Origin: Aliivibrio fischeri ATCC 7744 = JCM 18803 = DSM 507
Lineage (GTDB): Bacteria > Pseudomonadota > Gammaproteobacteria > Enterobacterales > Vibrionaceae
Direction: 5' to 3'
DNA length: 64,000 nucleotides
NCBI RefSeq assembly: GCF_023983475.1
Contig: NZ_CP092712.1
Coordinates: forward strand, 1,240,001-1,304,000
Under the pieces are notes generated by a model. It saw only the letters and a program-made list of their open reading frames with translations. It made no database searches and was not told where the DNA came from. The translations under genes were made by a program, and so were the position numbers. Shown here piece by piece: positions 16,652-24,902 of this stretch (position 1 is the first letter of the stretch; the number at the start of each line of letters is the position of its first letter).

Positions 16652-16813
16652 TTACTTGTCTAAAGACATCAATGCTTCTTGTGTTTCCATAATTTGTTGC
16701 TGCAAATCATTAGAAGAGGAAATACCTAATTGTTCTTTTGCTTCTTCTTTTGATATTCCTAGGTGGCAACAAAGCATATCAATTGCCATTAAATGAGTTT
16801 CTTGCTCAGCCAT
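16652..16813 (-). CDS. Small conserved-looking protein, 53 aa
   Basis: A short gene below usual ORF cut-offs. It encodes a 53-aa acidic soluble peptide starting MAEQETHLMAIDMLCCHLGI and ending EALMSLDK. An AAGGA binding site lies 7 nt before the ATG, and the gene ends 19 bp from the strong bidirectional terminator that follows it on the minus strand. Hydrophobic-register helix 1 (residues 7-20) followed by SKEEAKEQLGISSS looks like a small helix-turn-helix or coiled dimer, including a Cys-Cys pair at 15-16. I do not recognise the family. The binding site, terminator and clean frame make a real gene likely. Confidence 0.72.
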   Translation of the reverse strand: MAEQETHLMAIDMLCCHLGISKEEAKEQLGISSSNDLQQQIMETQEALMSLDK

Positions 16814-16993
16814 GTCGTATCCTTGATTTTTTCGTCTATCATTGAATTAGTCACTAAAGTAAAACCAATTGAAGATGATGACAATACGACCAAAGTCTAA
16901 GACTCTTGATTCATGATTTTTATTTGTCGAAGGAAAAAGTCATGAGCAAAGGTAAATAAGCACAAAGAAAGTGTATCAAAGTGCGTCAAACCC

Positions 16994-17021
16994 TTGTATT
17001 TATAGAAAATGACATTATCTT
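16994..17021 (+). promoter_or_regulatory. Candidate promoter for htpX
   Basis: TTGTAT and TATCTT with a 16-bp spacer, about 105 bp upstream of htpX. The same stretch (CCCTTGTAT) is only a poor match to a sigma32 -35. Downstream lies a 12-bp inverted repeat at 17031-17062. Confidence 0.4.
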
Positions 17022-17030
17022 ATCGTTATG

Positions 17031-17062
17031 CCTGATTTATCGTGCTAGAAACGATAATCAGG
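17031..17062 (+). repeat. Inverted repeat in the htpX leader
   Basis: CCTGATTTATCGT (17031-17043) and ACGATAATCAGG (17051-17062) pair over 12 bp with one bulged T and a 7-nt loop. No T-run follows, so it is not a terminator; it may fold in the 5' untranslated RNA or be an operator. It is followed by CTGCTCA ... TGAGCAG, a second, looser pair of arms before the gene. Confidence 0.55.
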
Positions 17063-17125
17063 GGTCTGCTCAATAAGACGATATACAAAAAATGAGCAGG
17101 TTGAATTAATAATTGGAGTAAAGAA

Positions 17126-18001
17126 ATGAAGCGTATAGCGCTGTTTTTAGCAACAAACTTAGCGGTAATGATTGTATTCAGTATTGTTCTGAATATCGTT
17201 TACGCAGTTACGGGGATCCAACAAGGTAGTTTATCTGGCTTATTGGTAATGGCAGTATTGTTTGGTTTTGGTGGTTCACTAATCTCATTAATGATGTCGA
17301 AATCAATGGCACTACGTTCTGTAGGTGGTGAGGTAATTGAACAACCTCGCAATGAAACAGAGCATTGGTTATTAGAAACGGTTTCTCGTCAAGCTCAGCA
17401 AGTTGGTATTGGTATGCCAACGGTTGCTATTTACGATTCACCTGACATGAACGCATTTGCTACTGGTGCAAAGCGTGATGATTCACTGGTTGCTGTTTCT
17501 ACAGGTTTATTGCACAGCATGACTCGTGATGAAGCTGAAGCGGTTTTAGCACATGAAGTTAGTCATATCGCGAATGGTGATATGATCACAATGACGTTAA
17601 TGCAAGGTGTTGTGAATACCTTTGTTATTTTCTTATCTCGTATGATTGCTAATGCGGTAAGTGGCTTTACATCAAGCGATGAAGAGGGTGAAGGTGAAGG
17701 CGGAAGCTTTATGACGTACTTCATTGTGTCTACTGTACTTGAGTTAGCGTTTGGCTTCTTAGCAAGCTTCTTAACGATGTGGTTTAGCCGTCACCGTGAA
17801 TTCCATGCGGATGCAGGTGCTGCTCAGTTAGTTGGCAAACAAAAAATGATTGCAGCTCTTGAGCGTTTACGTATGGGGCAGGAGTCTCAGCTAGAAGGTT
17901 CTATGATGGCATTTGGTATTAATGGTAAAAAATCGTTAACTGAATTGTTGATGAGCCACCCACCTCTAGAGAAACGTATTGACGCTCTTCGTCAAATGTA
18001 A
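17126..18001 (+). CDS. htpX: Membrane zinc metalloprotease HtpX
   Basis: A 291-aa M48B peptidase of the inner membrane that degrades damaged membrane proteins alongside FtsH. Two N-terminal membrane segments (residues 5-27 and 35-55) are followed by the catalytic zinc motif HEVSH at 143-147, a further hydrophobic pair at about 160-220, and the distal metal ligand Glu in [12 protein letters not shown]. The length agrees with E. coli HtpX (293 aa). GGAG lies upstream of the ATG. It stands alone with its own terminator. Confidence 0.95.
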   Translation: MKRIALFLATNLAVMIVFSIVLNIVYAVTGIQQGSLSGLLVMAVLFGFGGSLISLMMSKSMALRSVGGEVIEQPRNETEHWLLETVSRQAQQVGIGMPTVAIYDSPDMNAFATGAKRDDSLVAVSTGLLHSMTRDEAEAVLAHEVSHIANGDMITMTLMQGVVNTFVIFLSRMIANAVSGFTSSDEEGEGEGGSFMTYFIVSTVLELAFGFLASFLTMWFSRHREFHADAGAAQLVGKQKMIAALERLRMGQESQLEGSMMAFGINGKKSLTELLMSHPPLEKRIDALRQM

Positions 18002-18017
18002 TCTTTAATTTGAAGAT

Positions 18018-18046
18018 AAAAACCCGAGGTTTTCTCGGGTTTTTTT
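18018..18046 (+). terminator. Intrinsic terminator after htpX
   Basis: AACCCGAG, loop GTTTT, CTCGGGTT followed by T-run. Confidence 0.92.
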
Positions 18047-18134
18047 ATATGTATAGATCACATAAATCTTTTACCAAAGATGATTACAAGTTATAGTCTG
18101 CACCTAATTTAAATTAATACATTTAGGATCTACC

Positions 18135-18614
18135 TTGACTAATAACGACATTCTACGACGCATTCGCTACACATTCGATTTCAACGATTCAAAAATGATT
18201 GCATTGTTTGCAGCAGCTGATCTGAAAGTAACTCGTGAAGAAGTATGTAACTGGTTGAAAGCTGATGACGATAAAGATTACAAAAGCTGTCAAGATGTAC
18301 AATTAGCAACGTTCTTAAATGGTTTAATTAACGATAAACGTGGTAAGCGTGAAGGTGAGCAACCAAAGCCTGAAGAAAAGTTAACAAACAACATTATTCT
18401 GAAGAAACTACAAATTGCTTTAAACCTTAAAGCTGATGAGGTTTTAGATCTTCTAAAATTAGTTAACTTCCGTTTAAGTAAGCATGAGTTAAGTGCTTTC
18501 TTCCGTAAACCAGATCATAAGCATTACCGTGTGTGTAAAGATCAAGTATTACGTAACTTCTTACAAGCTGTACAACAAAACTTACGTGGCGAATCAACAG
18601 AAGAAGCTAAGTAA
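18135..18614 (+). CDS. yehS: YehS family (DUF1456) protein, TTG start
   Basis: A 159-aa cytoplasmic protein with two tandem DUF1456 repeats of about 65 residues: NNDILRRIRYTFDFNDSKMIALFAAADLKVTREE (from residue 3) and NNIILKKLQIALNLKADEVLDLLKLVNFRLSKHE (from about 84), each ending in a F/L-RK-P-x-H-xx-Y-xx-C motif. The start is TTG at 18135, with AGGA 6 nt upstream; no in-frame ATG or GTG precedes the first repeat, so TTG is the only start that keeps the domain whole. Function unknown. In E. coli yehS lies beside btsSR (yehUT); here it is 2.4 kb from btsS with satP and htpX between. Confidence 0.88.
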   Translation: MTNNDILRRIRYTFDFNDSKMIALFAAADLKVTREEVCNWLKADDDKDYKSCQDVQLATFLNGLINDKRGKREGEQPKPEEKLTNNIILKKLQIALNLKADEVLDLLKLVNFRLSKHELSAFFRKPDHKHYRVCKDQVLRNFLQAVQQNLRGESTEEAK

Positions 18615-18646
18615 TTATATAAGCTCTTTATTTAATAGAGAATGAA

Positions 18647-18679
18647 TAAAAAAACCACTGAATAATCAGTGGTTTTTTT
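18647..18679. terminator. Bidirectional terminator after yehS
   Basis: AACCACTG, loop AATAAT, CAGTGGTT with A- and T-runs; shared by the convergent gene at 18686-19198. Confidence 0.92.
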
Positions 18680-18685
18680 GTAGAG

Positions 18686-19198
18686 TTAAAAGCTCCATTG
18701 CATACTCATCACGATAATTCCGGGTAAGATAAAACCGGCTTCAACGCCAAAATAGTCTGTTAAATTATATTGAGCGGCGTGATATATGTAAGGGGCAAAT
18801 CCAACACCAAATTTTTCTTTGGATGTTTTATAAATACCGCCATCGCCACAATCATCGAATGCATCAAAGAAAAACTCACCGGCATAAGAATAAATCCCTT
18901 TGATCACGACTTTATCGTTAACTTGATACCAATCTTTACGTACACCAATAAGCATACAGCGGTTAGCTTGGCTATTTAAAAAAGTACCAACCATTAAACT
19001 GTAATCTGATTCTTCGCTAAATTTACGTTCGATAGAAAAATACTGATTTCCAAAGTACTGGTGTGAATCAGGATCGTATGGCACTAAATGATACAAGAAA
19101 GAACCGGTATTCATTGAGTAAAGTGATAGAGATTCTGCACTTGTTCTGAAAGGAATAAGAGAAAGTAACAGAATAAATGTAAATAAATGAGGGTTCAT
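18686..19198 (-). CDS. Exported protein, probable small outer-membrane beta-barrel
   Basis: A 170-aa protein that I do not recognise. Residues 1-21 (MNPHLFTFILLLSLIPFRTSA) are a signal peptide with a plausible cleavage after TSA. The mature part alternates polar and aromatic residues and ends ...VMSMQWSF with a C-terminal Phe, as outer-membrane barrel proteins do. Sequence segments such as KVVIKGIYSYAGEFFFDAF recall small barrel enzymes of the lipid A deacylase type, but no catalytic set can be assigned. There is no clear ribosome binding site before the ATG. It converges with yehS onto a shared terminator. Confidence 0.65.
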   Translation of the reverse strand: MNPHLFTFILLLSLIPFRTSAESLSLYSMNTGSFLYHLVPYDPDSHQYFGNQYFSIERKFSEESDYSLMVGTFLNSQANRCMLIGVRKDWYQVNDKVVIKGIYSYAGEFFFDAFDDCGDGGIYKTSKEKFGVGFAPYIYHAAQYNLTDYFGVEAGFILPGIIVMSMQWSF

Positions 19199-19253
19199 AA
19201 ATATAAAATGTTAAATAAAAAGGCGATTCATTATAATTGCTTTGTTCATAAAT

Positions 19254-19281
19254 AAAAAGGGAGAGCCGTGATTGCTCTCCC
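19254..19281 (-). terminator. Intrinsic terminator of the DAACS symporter gene
   Basis: On the minus strand GGGAGAGC pairs with GCTCTCCC over 7 nt and is followed by TTTTT (plus-strand A-run at 19254-19258). It is 30 bp after the symporter stop. Confidence 0.88.
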
Positions 19282-19311
19282 ATTATCGTTACTTAAGTGA
19301 CTAAATTATAA

Positions 19312-20595
19312 TTAATTTCTCATTGTTTGAGCGAATGTCGCCCCATCTTCAACTTCTGTTTCTGCGATTTCGCCTTCTGATTTTGCAACAATGGTATTTA
19401 CTGCGGTATCACCAACCACATTTGATGAAGTACAGAACATATCGTTAATACGGTCAACGGCAGCAACAATTGCTAATCCTTCTGGTGGAAGTCCTAATTG
19501 GTGCAAGATAACACCAACCATAACAACGCCACCGCCAGGAACACCACCAGCACCAATAGAAAGTAATAGGATAGTAAAGCCTAGCGTGAATAAGTCGGCT
19601 GAATTAATAGGTTGTCCAAACGCATTTGCAACAAAGATGGCAGCAAGAGCGATATAAATAGATACACCTGACATGTTCATTGTTGCACCAAGTGGCACAC
19701 CAAAACCAGCAACGGATTTAGATACGTTTAATTTCTCAGTCAATGTACGCATTGTTACAGGAATCGTTGCATTTGAACTTGCTGTTGATAGGGAGAATAG
19801 AATCTGCTCGCGAACGGCACGTAAAAATGTTTTTGGCGAAATCCCTGTTGTTAGGCCTACCATTATTGGATAGAAAACAAAAATCCAGAATACAAGCATA
19901 GCGATAACAAGAGCTACATAGCCTGCGACTGACATCAATGTATTTGCATCTAAAGTTGCTCCTAATTGAATCATAAGCGCGAATACGCCGTAAGGAGCAA
20001 GGCTCATCACTAAGCTAATTAGCTTCATCATGATTTCATTTGCAACTTTAAAGGTTTTAATTGCAGGGCCGCCACGGTGGTCAAGTGCCTGAATAGCTAG
20101 ACCAGTAAGGATTGCCATAAAGATGATTTGTAGCATATCGCCACTTGCAAATGCTTGAATAGGGTTGCTTGGTACAATATTCGTTATTAGAGAAAAGATA
20201 TCAGGTGTTTCTGTTGCTTTTAACTCAACCGTACCTGCAGCAATCGTTCCTGCTAAATTTGCGTCAGCGCCTGGCGCAAATATCATACCTACTGTCAATG
20301 CAGCAGCAATCGCAATGATGGTGTTAATAAGGTAAAGAGCAAAAGTTTTACCACCAAGACGACCAAATGAAGCAATGTCTTTTAATTCAACGATGCCACA
20401 AACAATGGAAACATAAACAAGAGGTACAACCAAAAGTTTAATTAGGGAAACAAACATTCCACCAACGCCTTCGGCAGCTCCTAATATAAATGAATCAAAA
20501 AAAGCAATGCCATTAAACATATATTGAATAGCAGTACCTATTAATAGGCCAGCGAATAAACCTATAAAAATTTTACTGGAAAGTGACTTTTTCAT
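19312..20595 (-). CDS. Dicarboxylate/amino acid:cation symporter (DAACS family)
   Basis: A 427-aa inner-membrane transporter with the glutamate-transporter-homologue fold. The first re-entrant region is LFSLSTASSNATIPVTM (serine-rich SSNAT motif), followed by the GVPLGATMNMSGVSIY segment (equivalent to the NMDGT sodium-binding motif, here NMSGV) and the second re-entrant loop SIGAGGVPGGGVVMVGVIL, then DRINDMFCTSSNVVGDT. Replacement of the usual D-G-T by S-G-V implies a substrate other than classical dicarboxylates, perhaps a neutral amino acid; this is inference. It is divergent from an exported amidohydrolase gene. Confidence 0.88.
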   Translation of the reverse strand: MKKSLSSKIFIGLFAGLLIGTAIQYMFNGIAFFDSFILGAAEGVGGMFVSLIKLLVVPLVYVSIVCGIVELKDIASFGRLGGKTFALYLINTIIAIAAALTVGMIFAPGADANLAGTIAAGTVELKATETPDIFSLITNIVPSNPIQAFASGDMLQIIFMAILTGLAIQALDHRGGPAIKTFKVANEIMMKLISLVMSLAPYGVFALMIQLGATLDANTLMSVAGYVALVIAMLVFWIFVFYPIMVGLTTGISPKTFLRAVREQILFSLSTASSNATIPVTMRTLTEKLNVSKSVAGFGVPLGATMNMSGVSIYIALAAIFVANAFGQPINSADLFTLGFTILLLSIGAGGVPGGGVVMVGVILHQLGLPPEGLAIVAAVDRINDMFCTSSNVVGDTAVNTIVAKSEGEIAETEVEDGATFAQTMRN

Positions 20596-21024
20596 AATTT
20601 TCCTTTACTCCGGATATTGTGTTCACTAATGCGTGGTTTCTATAACGTTTCTCTATTGACTGAGAATTCAACAGGATGTTTACATATTGTTAATATATTT
20701 AAAAGAAAAAAATAACGTCCGATTTTTTAGAGAGAGAAGCTTGTTTCCGTATGCTTATTGAGCAATCAAACAATAAGAAATAAGAAAACCAATTACTTAT
20801 AAGAAGTGTTTTGATATAGCTTTACGTTATAAAAGGACTTTTGAATGGTAAAATTAACTCTCATTTATGTGTTGTGTGTCACGTAAATGTGACGCCTTGT
20901 TGCGAGTGAATTCAATATTTAAAAGAAACTGTGATGTGTGCCATATCAATTAATCACAATGATCTTGATATAAAAGCAATAACGTATACCATTCCTGTCA
21001 ATTTTATTAATAACGAGTTGACCC
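20596..21024. promoter_or_regulatory. Divergent regulatory region, symporter / exported amidohydrolase
   Basis: This 429-bp AT-rich region carries promoters for both divergent genes. The clearest element is the inverted repeat at 20878-20893. A frame of 64 codons at 20931-21125 has no binding site and overlaps the amidohydrolase start, so I did not accept it. Confidence 0.5.
20878..20893. promoter_or_regulatory. Inverted repeat, candidate operator
   Basis: GTCAC-GTAAAT-GTGAC is a 5-bp perfect palindrome with 6-bp spacer, nearly extended outward (TG/CG on the left against GC/CC on the right). The geometry suits a dimeric regulator controlling one or both divergent genes; CRP-like TGTGA is not matched in the proper orientation. 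Confidence 0.45.
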
Positions 21025-22434
21025 ATGTATTTACGAAAATCGCTAGTCGCTGCAGCCGTTGCAGCAAGCTCATTATTTTCTTTTTCTGCTGTTTCAGCAC
21101 AACAAGCAGACTTAATGATCACTGACGCAACAGTACTGACAATGAACGCTGCAAAAGACGTTTATGAAAATGGTGTTGTTGTGATTAAAGGCAATAAAAT
21201 TTTAGCGGTAGGTACAGAAGAACTTGCTAAAAAATACTCAGCGAAGACCACATTAGATGTGGATGGCGATATTGTACTGCCAGGCTTAATTAATACTCAT
21301 ACACACGCTTCAATGACGGTTTTCCGTTCATTAGGTGATGATGTTCCTGACCGTTTGCACCGTTATATATTCCCTTTAGAAAAGAAATTAGTATCGCGAG
21401 ACATGGTTCGTATCGGTGCTAACGTAGGTAATATCGAAATGGTAAAAGGTGGGGTGACCACTTATGCTGACATGTACTATTTTGAAGATGAAGTTGCAAA
21501 AACGGTCGATAAGATTGGTATGCGTGCAATTTTAGGTGAGAGCGTTATTAAGTTCCCTGTTGCTGATGCAGCAAATGCCGACGAAGGCATTCAATACGCC
21601 CTAAATGTTATCGAGCAATATAAAGATCACCCTCGTATTACACCAGCGTTTGCTCCTCATGCTCCATATACTAATACTACTGAAACACTGCAAAAAATTG
21701 CCAAGTTATCATTAGATCTAGATGTCCCTGTTATGATTCACTTAGCAGAATCTCATCGTGAAGAGGAAGTGATTGCTGAGCGTTCTAATGGGATGTCGCC
21801 AGTCGAATATATGCACAGTATTGGCGCGCTTAATAAGAATCTGATTGGCGCTCATATGATCTTAATTGATGACAAAGATATTGAGTTAGTAAAAGAAGCG
21901 GATATGGGTGTTGCTCATAATATGAGTGCAAACATCAAGTCAGCGAAAGGGGTATCACCAGCACTTAAAATGTACGATGAAAACGTGCGTATTGGTTTAG
22001 GTACAGATGGCCCAATGTCAGGTAACACACTAAGCATTATTGATGAGTTTAACCAAGTAGCGAAAGTTCATAAACTGGTGAATAAAGATCGTGCAGCAAT
22101 GCCACCGGTAAAAGTCATTGATATGGCGACAATGGGTGCAGCAAAAGCATTACATATGGAAGATAAGATAGGCTCGCTAGAAGTAGGGAAATTAGCGGAT
22201 ATCATTGTGGTAGATACCAAAGCACCAAATATGTTACCAGTTTACAACCCATATTCAGCGTTAGTGTATTCTGCTAACTCGGGTAATGTTCGTCATACTA
22301 TTGTTGATGGTGAAATTTTGATGAAAGATCGTGAACTATTAACGGTTAATGAAGATGAAATTCGTAAAGAACTGATTGAATTTACAAAGATTGTTCGTAA
22401 AACTGTTATCGATAGCGGTGAAGTTGTTCAATAA
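21025..22434 (+). CDS. TRZ/ATZ-type amidohydrolase with signal peptide (MTA/SAH or adenosine deaminase-like)
   Basis: A 469-aa metal-dependent hydrolase. The metal-binding HTHTH-type motif is LINTHTHASMT (about residues 89-99), followed by PHAPYT, the metal His of IHLAESH, GAHMILIDDKD, and the metal Asp of GLGTDGPMSGN; this pattern is that of 5-methylthioadenosine/S-adenosylhomocysteine deaminases. Unusually, residues 1-25 (MYLRKSLVAAAVAASSLFSFSAVSA) form a clear signal peptide, so the enzyme is expected in the periplasm, whereas characterised family members are cytoplasmic. The divergent symporter may import the product or related compound; that is inference. Confidence 0.82.
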   Translation: MYLRKSLVAAAVAASSLFSFSAVSAQQADLMITDATVLTMNAAKDVYENGVVVIKGNKILAVGTEELAKKYSAKTTLDVDGDIVLPGLINTHTHASMTVFRSLGDDVPDRLHRYIFPLEKKLVSRDMVRIGANVGNIEMVKGGVTTYADMYYFEDEVAKTVDKIGMRAILGESVIKFPVADAANADEGIQYALNVIEQYKDHPRITPAFAPHAPYTNTTETLQKIAKLSLDLDVPVMIHLAESHREEEVIAERSNGMSPVEYMHSIGALNKNLIGAHMILIDDKDIELVKEADMGVAHNMSANIKSAKGVSPALKMYDENVRIGLGTDGPMSGNTLSIIDEFNQVAKVHKLVNKDRAAMPPVKVIDMATMGAAKALHMEDKIGSLEVGKLADIIVVDTKAPNMLPVYNPYSALVYSANSGNVRHTIVDGEILMKDRELLTVNEDEIRKELIEFTKIVRKTVIDSGEVVQ

Positions 22435-22458
22435 TCTTTAATAAGAAAATGTTTGTTT

Positions 22459-22488
22459 AAAGCCAGTTGTTCTTCAACTGGCTTTTTT
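22459..22488 (+). terminator. Intrinsic terminator after the amidohydrolase gene
   Basis: AAAGCCAGTTG and CAACTGGC pair, followed by T6. Confidence 0.92.
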
Positions 22489-22546
22489 GCTATTTGCGTA
22501 ATGAAGTCTAAGATCAATATATACCAATCATGTAATAGGTGCTGAT

Positions 22547-24088
22547 ATGGGACGATTGTTGATTATTCTTTTTGTGCTTTTTTCCTCTTTGTGTAAGCCT
22601 ATTCATGCCGCTTTGATTGATACCTACATAGAGTATTATCAAGAACAACTTTTTTATCCTGAAATAACCCAACGTCTTTATAGCGATGATACTTTAAAGT
22701 GGAAGTCCCCCTTAGCAAGAAAATACCTTGAAAATCAACTCGCACTTCTCGCACTAGCTCAATTGAATGATTCTGTTACTGCTCGTTACTATCAGCTGCA
22801 AGATATGGATGGTGTTGAGTACGATGTTTTAGCAACTGATACATTAATCTATCTTCGAACTTATCAATCTAGTGTTTCAACAGAAGGAAAAAAATGGTTT
22901 TTTGGTGGACGAATAGAAGCGTCACTACCTAAACCACAACCAGAAACGATAAAAGGAATAATAAAAGCCATTGATGATCGTGATTTAGTGAGTTTTACTC
23001 ATGCTTTAAGACCAAGTTCTGAGCAATATGAGGAGCTATATCTGCGTCTATTCAATTACTATCAACCTTATGAAGATAGCGAAAGTGTATTCATTAAAGA
23101 ACGCTTGATTAGACCAAATCAAATCACTGACGTGAAAACCATTATTTATCGTTTACAAGTTTCTGGTGAAATTAATCATCAGGAAGCAGAGATGTTATTA
23201 AGGCAAAGTAATGGTCATTATGATTCATCTTTGGTTTTGATAATTAAAGAATTTCAGAAAAGACATGGTTTAAAACAAGATGGGATTATCGGTCCTAAAA
23301 CTTTACATTGGCTGAATATGACAGCGAAAGAGCGTGTACGCATCATGGCATTAAATATTCAGCGTCTGCGCTTATGGGAGAATAAAAACTCGCATTTTGT
23401 ATTAGTTAATATTCCATCTTATGAAATGGCTTATTGGCAGGAAGGGGAGTTAGTTTTTACGAGTAAAGTTATTGTTGGTAAACCTGAAAGGCGGACACCT
23501 ATTTTTACTACTAGGTTAAATGCGATTGTGTTTAACCCTGAGTGGAAAGTACCAACAAAAATAATGAGAGAAGATATTTTACCAAAAGCATTAGACAATA
23601 AAGATTTTCTGCAATCACAAAATTTCGAGATTATTCCTACATGGTTAAGTAAAGACGTTATTTCTATTGACGATATTGATTGGGAGCAGGTGAGTGCAGA
23701 GACTTTTCCTTACAAGTTAAAGCAGAAATCGGGCAACACAAATGCTCTGGGAAGGTATAAATTCAATACGCCTAACCGAAATGCCATTTATTTGCATGAT
23801 ACGCCATCTCGTTCACTATTTAGTAAGCAGCATAGAGCATACAGTTCAGGATGCATTCGGGTTGAAAAGGCCTCGGAGTTTGCCCAATTGCTAATGAAAG
23901 AATCTCATTTCTCGACTCAAGATTATATGGATTATCATGAGTTACCAGAGACAAGCAAAGTTGCGTTGGATCAGCAGATATCCGTTTACACTATATATCA
24001 AACATCATGGGTTGGAGAAGATAACCAAGTGCAGTTTAGAAATGATATATACAAATATGATGAGTGGAGTAAAAGTCGAAATAGATAA
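22547..24088 (+). CDS. ldtD: L,D-transpeptidase (LdtD/YcbB-like)
   Basis: A 513-aa periplasmic enzyme that forms 3-3 (mDap-mDap) cross-links in peptidoglycan. Signal peptide at residues 1-21 (MGRLLIILFVLFSSLCKPIHA), a peptidoglycan-binding helical domain at about 225-255 (IIKEFQKRHGLKQDGIIGPKTLHWLN), and a YkuD catalytic domain at about 275-455 with conserved PEWKVPTKIMREDILPKA, IYLHDTP, and the catalytic HR...SSGCIRV motif where Cys436 is the nucleophile. It is shorter than E. coli LdtD (615 aa), mostly in the N-terminal region. The next gene encodes MepK, which cuts the same bonds. Confidence 0.9.
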   Translation: MGRLLIILFVLFSSLCKPIHAALIDTYIEYYQEQLFYPEITQRLYSDDTLKWKSPLARKYLENQLALLALAQLNDSVTARYYQLQDMDGVEYDVLATDTLIYLRTYQSSVSTEGKKWFFGGRIEASLPKPQPETIKGIIKAIDDRDLVSFTHALRPSSEQYEELYLRLFNYYQPYEDSESVFIKERLIRPNQITDVKTIIYRLQVSGEINHQEAEMLLRQSNGHYDSSLVLIIKEFQKRHGLKQDGIIGPKTLHWLNMTAKERVRIMALNIQRLRLWENKNSHFVLVNIPSYEMAYWQEGELVFTSKVIVGKPERRTPIFTTRLNAIVFNPEWKVPTKIMREDILPKALDNKDFLQSQNFEIIPTWLSKDVISIDDIDWEQVSAETFPYKLKQKSGNTNALGRYKFNTPNRNAIYLHDTPSRSLFSKQHRAYSSGCIRVEKASEFAQLLMKESHFSTQDYMDYHELPETSKVALDQQISVYTIYQTSWVGEDNQVQFRNDIYKYDEWSKSRNR

Positions 24089-24183
24089 AAATTAACAGAT
24101 TGGATAGTGATAAAAAATCATTTATTGTTCAATAAGTAAGCTACATCGAACTCATAAGACAGATAAAAACGGCTGTTTATTAT

Positions 24184-24212
24184 TTGACCAATTGATAATT
24201 GGTGTGTATCTT
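24184..24212 (+). promoter_or_regulatory. Promoter of mepK with overlapping palindromic operator
   Basis: TTGACC and TATCTT are separated by exactly 17 bp, 47 bp before the mepK ATG. A perfect palindrome with 7-bp arms, ACCAATT-GAT-AATTGGT (24187-24203), covers the end of the -35 and the spacer, the classic position for a repressor. This gives mepK its own promoter, separate from ldtD. Confidence 0.65.
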
Positions 24213-24258
24213 GCGCTCAGTTATTGATTGATCTATTTATAAGTGAGTCCTTTACTGC

Positions 24259-24810
24259 ATGTCTGAATTTAGTCCATTACGTCGTAAGATCCTTCTTGGT
24301 GGCGCAGCTACTGCTGGCTTAAGTTTATTTCCTTCATTCTCTTTTGCTTCACAATTTGCAGAGACACCTCGTAAGTTAGCTTTGAGCAATTTACATACTG
24401 GTGAAGAGTTACAAACGGAATATTTCAATGGACGACAATATCAAAGTGCAGAACTTCATAAATTAAACCATTTATGTCGAGATTTCCGACGTAATGAAAG
24501 TATTGAAATGGATAAACGTTTATTTGATCAGTTATCAGCGATTCAAAATGTGATTGGTTGTGATACACAAGTTCAAATTATTTCGGGTTATCGTTCACCA
24601 GCTACCAATGAAATGTTACGTGGTAAGTCACACGGTGGTGTTGCGAAGAAAAGCTTACACATGCTAGGCAAAGCAATGGATTTTCGTTTAGAAGGTGTTC
24701 CGTTGGCTGAAGTAAGAAAAGCGGCATTATCATTAAAAGCGGGTGGAGTAGGCTATTACCCAGGTAGTAATTTTGTTCATATCGATACGGGTAGAGTTCG
24801 TTTTTGGTAA
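24259..24810 (+). CDS. mepK: Peptidoglycan LD-endopeptidase MepK (YcbK, M15/DUF882)
   Basis: A 183-aa exported zinc peptidase. The N-terminus SPLRRKILLGGAATAGLSL is a twin-arginine signal, as in E. coli YcbK (182 aa). The M15A-type metal site is readable: SGYRSPATNEM, KSLHMLGKAMDFR (His and Asp ligands) and FVHIDTGRVRFW (third His). In E. coli MepK hydrolyses mDap-mDap cross-links, so it counteracts the adjacent LdtD. Start ATG with only a weak binding site; the palindrome-covered promoter upstream suggests regulated expression. Confidence 0.92.
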   Translation: MSEFSPLRRKILLGGAATAGLSLFPSFSFASQFAETPRKLALSNLHTGEELQTEYFNGRQYQSAELHKLNHLCRDFRRNESIEMDKRLFDQLSAIQNVIGCDTQVQIISGYRSPATNEMLRGKSHGGVAKKSLHMLGKAMDFRLEGVPLAEVRKAALSLKAGGVGYYPGSNFVHIDTGRVRFW

Positions 24811-24823
24811 CGAATACTTATTG

Positions 24824-24855
24824 AAAAAATGGCGACCAATGCGGTCGCCATTTTT
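24824..24855. terminator. Bidirectional terminator between mepK and asnS
   Basis: GGCGACC (24831-24837), loop AATGC, GGTCGCC (24843-24849), with A-run before and T-run after; serves both convergent genes. Confidence 0.93.
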
Positions 24856-24878
24856 GTATTCATTACTTGCTAATTAGG

Positions 24879-24896
24879 TTATCTCAATTGAGATAA
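24879..24896. repeat. Perfect 18-bp palindrome next to the asnS stop
   Basis: TTATCTCAATTGAGATAA is fully self-complementary and lies 6 bp beyond the asnS stop codon. There is no T-run beside it, so it is not a typical terminator. Confidence 0.6.
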
Positions 24897-24902
24897 TACG
24901 AA

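Noticed and set aside
20931-21125. 64-codon frame before and into the amidohydrolase gene
   Set aside because: No ribosome binding site, Cys/Phe-rich nonsense-like sequence, and it overlaps the signal peptide of the real gene.
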